Source: Caldithrix abyssi DSM 13497 | GTDB taxonomy: Bacteria; Calditrichota; Calditrichia; Calditrichales; Calditrichaceae | Length of the DNA stretch: 64,000 bases | Reading direction: 5' to 3' | Assembly: GCF_001886815.1 (NCBI RefSeq) | Contig: NZ_CP018099.1 | Span: 4,914,542 to 4,978,541, forward strand | Part shown: positions 9,194-17,004 of the stretch, piece after piece | Layout: each line of letters starts with the position of its first letter | Position numbering within the stretch: the first letter of the stretch is position 1 | Translations under genes and position numbers: made by a program | The notes under the pieces: generated by a model | Seen by the model: the letters and a program-made list of their open reading frames with translations, nothing else | Told to the model about the DNA's origin: nothing | Databases searched by the model: none

Positions 9194-9682
9194 ATGAAAC
9201 GCAGCAAATATCTTGTGCCCCTGTCATGGGAACACCACAATGCGTTGTTAAACGCCAATCGTTTGCATAAAGGAATTGCCAACCGTACCGAAACGCGCAT
9301 TCTACTCGAATTTGCTAACTTCATCTGGCAAAACGACCTCTTTCCCCATTTTCAACGTGAAGAAAACATCATCATGACGCGCCAGGAATGGCCGCACGTT
9401 CCCGAACATCTCAGAACGCGCGTTCTTCAAGAACATCAAACCATGGACGACCTGGTAAAGAGGTTAAATAATTTAAGTGATGAAGATGAAATAAGACGCC
9501 TGTTGAACGAACTGGCCAGCATGGTAATCAGCCATGTGCGCTTTGAAGAGCGGGAGTTGTTCCCGGCCATCGAAGAAGCCTTTTTCGAACAAAGCCTACA
9601 AAAGATTGAACAGGCTTTAAGAGAGGCGCATGTGCCGGGTTGCACAATCTGGAGTCCTAAATTCTGGCAAAAGAAAGAATAA
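9194..9682 (+). CDS. hemerythrin-like (HHE) protein
   Basis: 162-residue all-helical protein with the histidine/glutamate pattern of a hemerythrin cation-binding domain: WEHHNALL (residues about 12-19), HFQREENIIM, HQTMDDL and HVRFEERELFPAIE. These ligands hold a di-iron centre that senses or stores O2/NO or handles iron. AGGAG precedes the ATG. It ends 7 bases before the convergent HDOD gene. Its physiological role cannot be read from the context. Confidence 0.88.
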   Translation: MKRSKYLVPLSWEHHNALLNANRLHKGIANRTETRILLEFANFIWQNDLFPHFQREENIIMTRQEWPHVPEHLRTRVLQEHQTMDDLVKRLNNLSDEDEIRRLLNELASMVISHVRFEERELFPAIEEAFFEQSLQKIEQALREAHVPGCTIWSPKFWQKKE

Positions 9683-9689
9683 AAAATTC

Positions 9690-10709
9690 TTAATTCGTCG
9701 GGCTTTTTTCTTCCAGCTCATTGAGTTGGTTTTTCATCCTTTGCATCTCGAAATAGGTGCGCACATTTCGGTAACTTAGCTGGATCAGCTCCTGCTCGGC
9801 CTCGCGGACAATATCTTCATAACTCATATCGCCGGTAAAATCCAGGCCATACTGGTCGTACATATTTTTCATTAAATTCGGAACCGAGGAAAGCAAGTCC
9901 TGCGCAACTTCACGGGTAATCTGCCCGGAAATGTTTTGGAGGGTTTGCCGGAACAGGGCCATGGAAAGGGCGCGATGGTATCCAAAAAATATTTCCGCGG
10001 CAAGACTGCCAACGCGAACGATCTCCAGCTTTGAAATAATTTCCTGAGCAGAATCTTTAAAAAAATAAACGTCACGCTTAATTCTGTATTGCAAAGCCTG
10101 TTCGATGATTTTCGGCAACCGCCATTTTTTGGCCATAAAAAGACCGATCTCAAGATGCGTTATTCCCAGCTCCGCTTTTTCGATGAACAGGTAGGGCAGC
10201 CCGCGACGCCGGCCTTCTTCCAGAATGGCCCGGTAGGTTTTGGGAATCATGAACGTCAGGAAAAAGGCCCCAAGGTATTGCAGGGTGCTGGCCAAAAACA
10301 ACTCTTCTTTTTCTTCTTGCGTTACGATTTCGGAGACAAAATTGGAAACAATTCCGGCGCACAACGATTTTTTAAACAACTCCGGATAAATATCTGAATG
10401 ATCGGCAGGGAAGACATCAAACAGGCTGAACGTAATGGCCAGATTGCGGATCGAATCCACGCCTAACATCGAAATAGCCTGTTCAATACTTTTTACTTCG
10501 CGTCTCAGGCCAAAATAGGAAGAATTAACAATGCGCAGTAACTTGCCCGTAAAAACCGCATCCGCTTTGATGATATTGGCCAGGTCTTTAATTTCAAAAT
10601 CCGGATCCTCGGTAAGCTGGATGATTTTTAAAGAGATTACAGGCAGCGAAGGCAGTTGTTCGCTGTTTTTAAGAAAATTTTGTACTCGCCTGTTCTTGAT
10701 TTTAATCAT
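9690..10709 (-). CDS. HDOD-domain signalling protein
   Basis: 339 residues. The HDOD domain spans about 15-215, with signature stretches LPSLPVISLKIIQLTED, NSSYFGL and SIEQAISMLGVDSIRNLAI. HDOD proteins are catalytically inactive relatives of HD phosphohydrolases that act as scaffolds in c-di-GMP and chemosensory signalling. The C-terminal 100 residues are helical and end in a coiled coil (about 300-335) with no output enzyme domain. AAGG lies about 10 bases before the ATG. It could act with the PilZ protein upstream, but nothing in the sequence links them. Confidence 0.88.
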   Translation of the reverse strand: MIKIKNRRVQNFLKNSEQLPSLPVISLKIIQLTEDPDFEIKDLANIIKADAVFTGKLLRIVNSSYFGLRREVKSIEQAISMLGVDSIRNLAITFSLFDVFPADHSDIYPELFKKSLCAGIVSNFVSEIVTQEEKEELFLASTLQYLGAFFLTFMIPKTYRAILEEGRRRGLPYLFIEKAELGITHLEIGLFMAKKWRLPKIIEQALQYRIKRDVYFFKDSAQEIISKLEIVRVGSLAAEIFFGYHRALSMALFRQTLQNISGQITREVAQDLLSSVPNLMKNMYDQYGLDFTGDMSYEDIVREAEQELIQLSYRNVRTYFEMQRMKNQLNELEEKSPTN

Positions 10710-10857
10710 TGCTGAAAGTACCTTTTGTGATGTTCTAAAGTATTAATTGATTTATCGGTCTTTGTTCCGCTTACTTGAATAATAAAGAAAGGCAGATCAT
10801 AAAACTTGCTTTTTTCCGTCAACTGGATTAATATTTGATAAAAAAGACGAGGTAAAT

Positions 10858-11655
10858 ATGAGACGCGCATCAATCATTCTCTTACCGCTTTTGGCTTTTT
10901 TAATGGCCTGCTCTACTGTTCCAATAACCGGACGCAAGCAATTAAACATCATTCCCGCGCCGCAGATTTTAAGCATGAGTTTTCAACAATATGAACAGTT
11001 TTTAAGCGAGCACAAAGTAATTACCGGCACGCCGGAAGCCCGCATGGTTCAACGGGTGGGGCAAAAAATTCAAAACGCCGTTGAGCGCTATTTTTCCGCA
11101 AAAGGCATGGCGAACAGGTTATCCGGTTACCAGTGGGAATTTCATCTGGTGGAAGACCCGCAAATCAACGCCTGGTGTATGCCCGGCGGCAAGGTGGTGG
11201 TCTACACAGGCATTTTACCCATTACGCAAAATGAAACCGGCCTGGCGGTGGTTATGGGCCATGAAATAGCGCATGCCGTTGCCGAGCATGGCAACGAGCG
11301 TATGAGTCAGGGGCTATTGGTTCAACTGGGAGGCCTGGCTTTAAGCAAAGCGTTAGAAGAGAAACCGGAAGAAACGCGCAATTTGTTTTTAACGGCCTTT
11401 GGCATTGGTTCTCAAGTCGGCGTTTTATTGCCTTACAGCAGGCTCCATGAAAAAGAGGCCGATCATTTGGGTTTGATTTTTATGGCCATGGCCGGCTATG
11501 ATCCTCGAGAAGCCGTCAAGTTCTGGGAACGGATGGCTAAAATGAGCGGCGGAAATAAGCCACCGGAATTTTTAAGCACCCATCCTTCTGATGAAACGCG
11601 CATTAAAAACTTGAAAAAAATTCTCCCCGATGCCCTTAAATATTACAAAAAATAA
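10858..11655 (+). CDS. M48-family zinc metallopeptidase lipoprotein
   Basis: 265 residues. The lipobox ends at C18 (LMACS), followed by the VPITGRKQL sequence typical of Loi/YcaL/BepA-like M48 proteins. Zinc ligands are HEIAH (H135, E136, H139) and E200 in EKEADHLG. These periplasmic membrane-anchored proteases degrade misfolded or stalled outer-membrane proteins. There are no TPR repeats, so it is the short form rather than BepA. The M48 gene is followed 11 bases later by another lipoprotein gene, probably in the same transcript. Confidence 0.92.
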   Translation: MRRASIILLPLLAFLMACSTVPITGRKQLNIIPAPQILSMSFQQYEQFLSEHKVITGTPEARMVQRVGQKIQNAVERYFSAKGMANRLSGYQWEFHLVEDPQINAWCMPGGKVVVYTGILPITQNETGLAVVMGHEIAHAVAEHGNERMSQGLLVQLGGLALSKALEEKPEETRNLFLTAFGIGSQVGVLLPYSRLHEKEADHLGLIFMAMAGYDPREAVKFWERMAKMSGGNKPPEFLSTHPSDETRIKNLKKILPDALKYYKK

Positions 11656-11666
11656 AGGAAGGCATT

Positions 11667-12533
11667 GTGAAACGTTTTTTATTCATATTCGCGCTTTTTC
11701 TGCTCACCTTTTGTAAAACACAGAACCAATTGCACCCAACAAGCGATGACGGCAGCTGGTTTGTTTTAAAAAAAGATGATCTTACGGCCGGTACGCACCA
11801 TACCCGCCACGCAGAAATTTTTGGGAAATACGTTTCTGGCTACAACCTGTACGTCCTCAAAGCAATCGATATCGTTCAGGCCCATGCGCCGGATGGCGGA
11901 GGCTATTTTGCCGGATTAAAAGCCGATCCGCCGGAATCGCCCATTGGCTATGAATTAAAATTGTTCGGCAAATCGTTGATCACTCCCCCGCGTCCCACCA
12001 GCTATTGTAGCGGTTCCACCTACGCTGCCTTTATTGAAGCGCTGAATTTAATTTTTGCAGGCCGCACGCCAAAACTTTCTGAAGATCGCTTTGAAGCGGC
12101 AAGAATGCAGGAGCCGGACGGCGGAAGGCGAGAAGATCACGTTAAGTTGTGGGGTAAATGGAATGCGGACGGTTACGGAAATCATTTTGCCCTGGTACAA
12201 TACACAAAAATGGGCGTCAGGATTAAACCGAATCAGGCCCGCCCCGGCGATTTTATGAATATCTCCTGGGAAAACGGCGGCGGCCACTCGGTTATATTTC
12301 TGGGCTGGTACCTGGACGAAAACCAAACGCCAAATGTGGTTTACTGGTCCAGCCAGAAAAGGACCAACGGCATGGGCGACGAGGTGGTGCCCATTTCACG
12401 AATTAAGGAGGTTTGCGTGGTGCGCCTGACCAATCCGCAAAACATCTTGCATTTCAATATTGAGCAGCCTGTAGATATTAACATTACCGGAGATAAAATA
12501 AACTGGCAACCAGATGAAGTTTTTGCGCATTAA
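11667..12533 (+). CDS. putative NlpC/P60-like lipoprotein
   Basis: 288 residues. A short hydrophobic leader ends in LLTFC (C16), a slightly atypical lipobox with Phe at -1. No family is certain. A Cys-His pair in the right order for a papain-like/NlpC-P60 amidase fold is visible: C114 in SYCSGSTYAAF at a helix start, and H207 in GGGHSVIFLGWYLD at a strand. The spacing is roughly as in CHAP/NlpC enzymes, which cut peptidoglycan peptides. This assignment is inference from the pattern. It lies between the M48 lipoprotein and a DUF1648 membrane protein. Confidence 0.5.
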   Translation: MKRFLFIFALFLLTFCKTQNQLHPTSDDGSWFVLKKDDLTAGTHHTRHAEIFGKYVSGYNLYVLKAIDIVQAHAPDGGGYFAGLKADPPESPIGYELKLFGKSLITPPRPTSYCSGSTYAAFIEALNLIFAGRTPKLSEDRFEAARMQEPDGGRREDHVKLWGKWNADGYGNHFALVQYTKMGVRIKPNQARPGDFMNISWENGGGHSVIFLGWYLDENQTPNVVYWSSQKRTNGMGDEVVPISRIKEVCVVRLTNPQNILHFNIEQPVDINITGDKINWQPDEVFAH

Positions 12534-13035
12534 TCAAAACGCCTTTTTTTGCACGACCATGTGGGGAATGACGCTTGCCGGCATTGGCACGCAGATTTAC
12601 TTCTACCCGCGGTTGCCGGAGCGCGTTGCCATCCATTTTAATGCCCTGGGCGACGCTACCGGCTGGGCTTCCAAAACAACGCTTCTTATCATTGACATCG
12701 GCGTTCTTCTTTTTATGGCCGCTCTTTTTCAATTAATGCTCTACTATCTTCCTAAAAAACCGGAAGAGTTAATTAACATCCCGCACAAAGATTACTGGTT
12801 TTCGCCCGAAAAAAGAGAGCTGACCGTAAAAAGGGTCAGCCGCTATTTATTGTGGTTTTCTAATCTCACGCTTTTATTTCTGGTGGGGCTGTTCTATTTA
12901 ACCGCCGAGGTGAATTATTATCAAACGTTCAGGCTGGGGAATCTTTTCTGGCTGTTAATCGGCCTTTATCTGGCCGCCATTTTTTTCCTGACGGTGGAGT
13001 TGATGCTCTTTTTCTTTAAAACGCCTCGCAAGTGA
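12514..13035 (+). CDS. DUF1648-like membrane protein
   Basis: 173 residues with four hydrophobic segments (about 10-28, 50-70, 108-128, 140-165). The segment PERVAIHFNALGDATGWASK is the DUF1648 signature, found on SdpI-like immunity/stress membrane proteins, but the SdpI C-terminal part is missing. The ATG at 12514 overlaps the previous gene by 20 bases and has only a weak, distant GGAG. Translational coupling with the upstream lipoprotein is likely. The function is unknown. Confidence 0.7.
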   Translation: MKFLRINQNAFFCTTMWGMTLAGIGTQIYFYPRLPERVAIHFNALGDATGWASKTTLLIIDIGVLLFMAALFQLMLYYLPKKPEELINIPHKDYWFSPEKRELTVKRVSRYLLWFSNLTLLFLVGLFYLTAEVNYYQTFRLGNLFWLLIGLYLAAIFFLTVELMLFFFKTPRK

Positions 13036-13086
13036 CCAGGCGCCTTACTTTGTTATTGTGCGCCATTCAAACTACCGTTCAGAGGA

Positions 13087-13977
13087 TTAAAGTAATAAAT
13101 CTTTCTGCCAACCAAGGGTTATCAATTCAATTTTTTGCGGGTTCGCGTAACCAAGGGCGTGACGCGTTTCTGCCAGAACAATATGTTTGGGCGGCGGATT
13201 AATCGGACGATCCTCTCCAAAATAGAGTCGGCGTTTGGCCTGGATGATTTGTACGCCCACCGCATCCACAGCCACCGGATCAAAACCCACCAGCAATCCG
13301 TTGTAACGCCAGGTAAACCTCGGGTTAAAGTGGTGCGGCCCCATACCATGAAAAAGCGGCGTAAACATGACCAAAATATTCAACCGCGTTTTGTCTTTGA
13401 CAATCGGCAGCTTCCAGATGGCCGCCAGGTCTGCGCAGGAATCCGGATGATAATCTGCCGGACGCGGAACAAACATGATGTAGTTTTTAATCAAACTGCC
13501 AACGCCCGACCAGGCATGGGTGCGCATGGGGCGCACGTTAATTAGCGCCGTGGCCTTTTGAAAGATCGGATTCCGCAATACGCGCCGATCATCAATATCC
13601 ACGTTGTTTTCTTTTACGCCCACCTGCAAAAGGCGCTTTTTAATGGCCGATTCCACCTCAATCGGCGTTGGCAGCGGACGCCAGACATTGCTTTTAATAC
13701 CCACCATGTCGTCTTTGTTAATAATGGACGTCCAGGCGGCATGGATGTTTTCCCTGCCGGTTAACTTCAACAGAGCCTCGTCCAGCATCTCCTGAACCAC
13801 TTCGGGCTGTATTTTGCCTGTTTTAGAGAACAAATCTTTACGGCGAATCAGAATGACAGTTGATTTTTTTCGGCTCTCGCTTTGACTGAAAAGCGGCGCG
13901 CTTAAAGGCAAATACAGCGCCGCGCCGGCGGCTATGCCGGTCTTTAAAAAAGATCGACGGGTTATGGCAGAAGACAT
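13087..13977 (-). CDS. Tat-exported DUF362-like protein
   Basis: 296 residues. The N-terminus has a twin-arginine signal, ITRRSFLKTG, followed by a hydrophobic stretch to about residue 32 (tatC is at 44485-45228). The mature part resembles DUF362 proteins: GIKSNVW, VRPMRTHAWSGVGSLIKNYI and a region FDPVAVDAVGVQII. Tat export suggests it folds or binds a cofactor in the cytoplasm, but no ferredoxin-type cysteine cluster is present. AGGAGG precedes the ATG. It is the last gene of a three-gene exported cluster. Confidence 0.75.
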   Translation of the reverse strand: MSSAITRRSFLKTGIAAGAALYLPLSAPLFSQSESRKKSTVILIRRKDLFSKTGKIQPEVVQEMLDEALLKLTGRENIHAAWTSIINKDDMVGIKSNVWRPLPTPIEVESAIKKRLLQVGVKENNVDIDDRRVLRNPIFQKATALINVRPMRTHAWSGVGSLIKNYIMFVPRPADYHPDSCADLAAIWKLPIVKDKTRLNILVMFTPLFHGMGPHHFNPRFTWRYNGLLVGFDPVAVDAVGVQIIQAKRRLYFGEDRPINPPPKHIVLAETRHALGYANPQKIELITLGWQKDLLL

Positions 13978-13988
13978 GCGCCTTCCTC

Positions 13989-14879
13989 CTATTTTAATTG
14001 AGCGATGGTTTTTTGCACTAATTTTTTCAGCCCGTCTGCGCTTTGATCGTTAGCTGCAATGATCAGGTAGGGAGGATGTAAATTGAATGTCAGGAAGATA
14101 TTTCGGACTTTGAAAACATCGTTTTTCTTCATTTCCGGAAAGTATTTTTGGCCAAGCGTCTGGTAGGAGTTTTTTGCTTTTTCGATGTTCTCGTACTGGA
14201 TGATTACCAGCGTTGAGCCGTCGCTGTATTTTCCGAGCGCGATGCGCTCTTTCTCTGAAATGTTCAGGATATTGTCATGAGAAAGGTAAAGATAGCTGTT
14301 GAGCCAGATGTAATGATGAAAATAACGGACGGATGCTGGCTTAAGGCCCTCTTGCGGCAACTTGCGCACCAGGTCGGGGATTTCTCCTTTTTGGGGAATT
14401 TGAGCATCGATTTGCGCGGCCAGTTTGAACAACGCCGCTTTACTCTGAGGTGTTTCGGCCATGGTTAAGATGGAAATGTAAAAGCGGTCTTTCCAGAAAT
14501 TCAAAAAACCCTGCACATATTCCGATCCCTGTCCAAAGGCGGCTTCCACCTTCTCGCGCGTGTGCATAAAAACGCCAAAGGCATTGGCCGCACTTCCCAT
14601 GTCAAACACATCCACCAGAATATCCGGATAATCTTTGCGTACATAGGTTCGGTGGTAAAGTTTCTTAAATCCGTACGAGAGATAGAGTTCCGCCCCGCCG
14701 TTAATGAACTCGTACAAATTTTCTGCCGTGTAAATTTGGTCTGAACCTTCGGAGCGCCAGCCGTTCAGAGTATCTGGTAAAATATCGGTCATGAAGGACG
14801 AATCTTCTGAGGTTATCTGCATGGCAAATGCTCCGTTAAAAATTATCAAAAAGAAAATGATTAACTTAATCGCTTTCAT
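13989..14879 (-). CDS. exported DUF6599-like protein
   Basis: 296 residues with a signal peptide (about 1-19, cleavage after AFA). The stretch LYEFINGGAELYLSYGF (about 56-72) is the hallmark of DUF6599 proteins, usually found in exported proteins of unknown role. No catalytic residues are known. The start overlaps the end of the upstream lipoprotein gene by 14 bases, so the two are probably translationally coupled, and the Tat protein gene follows after 11 bases. Confidence 0.7.
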   Translation of the reverse strand: MKAIKLIIFFLIIFNGAFAMQITSEDSSFMTDILPDTLNGWRSEGSDQIYTAENLYEFINGGAELYLSYGFKKLYHRTYVRKDYPDILVDVFDMGSAANAFGVFMHTREKVEAAFGQGSEYVQGFLNFWKDRFYISILTMAETPQSKAALFKLAAQIDAQIPQKGEIPDLVRKLPQEGLKPASVRYFHHYIWLNSYLYLSHDNILNISEKERIALGKYSDGSTLVIIQYENIEKAKNSYQTLGQKYFPEMKKNDVFKVRNIFLTFNLHPPYLIIAANDQSADGLKKLVQKTIAQLK

Positions 14880-15774
14880 GGCCCTCCCTTTGTTGATAGC
14901 TTAACGCCAATCCGGCAATCGGTACGCGCGCCCGATAAAGAGCGTTGGTTTCGTCTTCTGTGACATAAAGCGTCTTTAGATCAGGATCGGCAAATTCAAG
15001 ATTGGAAGGTTTTTTGCCCGGCGTCGGTATGGAGGCGATCAATTGACCGCGCGGATCGAAAACCGCAATGCGCCCTGCGCCAAAATGGGCCACATAAACA
15101 TTGCCTCGCACATCCAGCGCAATGCCGTCGGGGTCTCCGCCCGGCATTTCGGCAAAAATCCGGCGATGGGTCAGTTTCCCGTCCGATTCAACCGTAAATT
15201 TTAACACACGGTTTTGCGCCGATTCTGCGACAAAAACGCTTTTCCCGTCGGCCGTAAAGGCAATGCCGTTGGGAAAACAAAGGCTGTCGGCCACCAGTTC
15301 AATCTTCCCAATGGTAAAATTGTAGCGGTAAACGCAACCATCGGGGGTGTCTTTGTCGTAAGACTTTGGATCGGTAATGTACAAATGCCCCTCAGGGCCA
15401 AAGGCCAGGTCGTTGGGGCGATTGAAACCGGCTTCGATGATCTGGCAGCTACCGTTCCTGTCAAATCGTTCTATGGCGCCAAGCCCAAAATCACAGGCAT
15501 AGAGATACCCGTCGGAATGAAAGGTTAATCCGTTGGTTTGACGAAAACAATTTTGCGTGGAATCAACCGTAAGCAGGGTATCTACTTCATCATTTTGCAC
15601 CATGCCCAGCCAGTTTCCGTAACAATTGGAAAAATAAAGGGTATTCTGGCCATCCCAGGCCGGGCCTTCCGGGAATTGTAAGTTTTGCGCCACTTTCTCA
15701 AATTGCAAATTGAACGCAGGTTGATTCTGGCATGATAGTAGAATGGCGGCAAGGGCAAACACAAAATATTTCAT
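14866..15774 (-). CDS. SMP-30/gluconolactonase-like beta-propeller lipoprotein
   Basis: 302 residues. The lipobox ILLSC (C15) anchors it in the membrane. The rest is a six-bladed propeller of the SMP-30/LRE type: FPEGPAWDG, TNGLTFHSDGYLYACDF, RPNDLAFGPEGHLYITD, PNGIAFTADGKSVFVAES, DPDGIALDVRGNVYVAHF. The Glu, Asn and Asp typical of the metal site (E37, N105-like, D-type residues in PDGIALD) appear to be present. Possible activity is lactone hydrolysis on a sugar, though many homologues are uncharacterised. First gene of the three-gene exported cluster. Confidence 0.82.
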   Translation of the reverse strand: MKYFVFALAAILLSCQNQPAFNLQFEKVAQNLQFPEGPAWDGQNTLYFSNCYGNWLGMVQNDEVDTLLTVDSTQNCFRQTNGLTFHSDGYLYACDFGLGAIERFDRNGSCQIIEAGFNRPNDLAFGPEGHLYITDPKSYDKDTPDGCVYRYNFTIGKIELVADSLCFPNGIAFTADGKSVFVAESAQNRVLKFTVESDGKLTHRRIFAEMPGGDPDGIALDVRGNVYVAHFGAGRIAVFDPRGQLIASIPTPGKKPSNLEFADPDLKTLYVTEDETNALYRARVPIAGLALSYQQREGHESD

Positions 15775-15862
15775 TTGAACCTCTTTTTATTTAGATTTTA
15801 AATTAAAGATAATATGGTAACGGCCAAAAAGCCAGTTTTAAACTTTTAAACAGGAGGTTAAA

Positions 15863-16855
15863 ATGTCCTATTTACCCGCTCCCACTCGATATGACGCCAT
15901 GGCGTACCGACGTTCCGGACGAAGTGGATTAAAATTGCCCGTTGTTTCGCTCGGTTTATGGCATAATTTTGGCGGCGTGGATTCTCTTGAAAACGCCAGA
16001 GAAATGATCCGTCGCGCTTTTGACCTTGGCATCACACATTTTGATCTGGCCAATAATTACGGCCCGCCTCCGGGTTCAGCCGAAGAAAATTTCGGGCGCA
16101 TTCTGGCTCAGGATTTGCGCTCATATCGCGATGAGCTGGTAATCTCCACCAAAGCCGGCTGGCAAATGTGGCCGGGCCCTTACGGCGACTGGGGCTCCAG
16201 AAAATATCTGGTGGCCAGCCTTGACCAGAGCTTAAAGCGCATGGGGCTGGATTATGTGGATATTTTTTATCATCATCGCCCGGACCCGGAAACGCCGTTA
16301 GAAGAAACCATGGGCGCGCTGGATTACATCGTGCGCAGCGGAAGGGCTTTGTATGTGGGCATTTCTTCGTACAACCATGAGCAAACACGCAAGGCGGCCA
16401 AAATCCTCAAAGAACTGGGAACGCCGTTTATCATTCATCAGCCCAAATACAATATGTTTGACCGCTGGATCGAAAATGGTTTGCTCAAAGTTTTGAAGCA
16501 GGAAGGCATTGGCTGCATTGTGTTTTCGCCGCTGGCTCAGGGAATGCTGACCAATAAATATTTGAAAGACATCCCGGCAGATTCGCGGGCCGCCAAAGCC
16601 CACGGCTTTCTGAGCAAAGAAGACATTACCCCGGAACGCCTGAAAAAAATCAGAAAATTAAACGAAATAGCCCGCGCAAGGGGACAGTCGCTGGCGCAAA
16701 TGGCCATCGCCTGGACGCTGCGATATCCAACCATTACTTCGGCCCTGATCGGCGCCAGTCGCGTAGAGCAAATTGAAGACTGCGTGGCCGCCATCAACAA
16801 CCTGGAATTTAGCGAAAAAGAACTGAAAGAGATTGAAAAGATTCTGGCCGGATAA
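15863..16855 (+). CDS. aldo/keto reductase (YghZ-like)
   Basis: 330-residue (beta/alpha)8 NADPH-dependent reductase. The catalytic tetrad is visible: D61 and Y66 in FDLANNYGP, K97 in STKAGW and H138 in YHHRPD. The YGPPPGSAEENFG loop and MWPGPYGDWGSRKYL segment match YghZ/Kv-beta-like members that reduce methylglyoxal and L-glyceraldehyde 3-phosphate. Probable role is aldehyde detoxification. AGGAGG precedes the ATG, and a 13-bp hairpin directly follows the stop. It is a single-gene transcript. Confidence 0.93.
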   Translation: MSYLPAPTRYDAMAYRRSGRSGLKLPVVSLGLWHNFGGVDSLENAREMIRRAFDLGITHFDLANNYGPPPGSAEENFGRILAQDLRSYRDELVISTKAGWQMWPGPYGDWGSRKYLVASLDQSLKRMGLDYVDIFYHHRPDPETPLEETMGALDYIVRSGRALYVGISSYNHEQTRKAAKILKELGTPFIIHQPKYNMFDRWIENGLLKVLKQEGIGCIVFSPLAQGMLTNKYLKDIPADSRAAKAHGFLSKEDITPERLKKIRKLNEIARARGQSLAQMAIAWTLRYPTITSALIGASRVEQIEDCVAAINNLEFSEKELKEIEKILAG

Positions 16856-16887
16856 ACGAAAGGGCGGAGATCTTTCCGCCCTTTCGT
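16856..16887. terminator. hairpin after the aldo/keto reductase
   Basis: ACGAAAGGGCGGA, loop GATCTT, TCCGCCCTTTCGT: a perfect 13-bp inverted repeat starting right after the stop codon. The T-tract is weak, so termination may rely on the strong stem. Confidence 0.7.
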
Positions 16888-17004
16888 TGTAATGAGGCAT
16901 TTTTTCTGCTCTGGTAAAACAGCGCACTCAAGCCGGGCGATATGCAAAGATTTGAAACGCGTTCCGGCGGCAACTTTTCAGCGCAGGAGCAGGGAAGCAC
17001 AACA

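Noticed and set aside
15214-15528. Plus-strand ORF of 104 codons opposite the SMP-30-like gene
   Set aside because: Lies wholly opposite a gene with clear propeller repeats; composition reflects the complementary strand.
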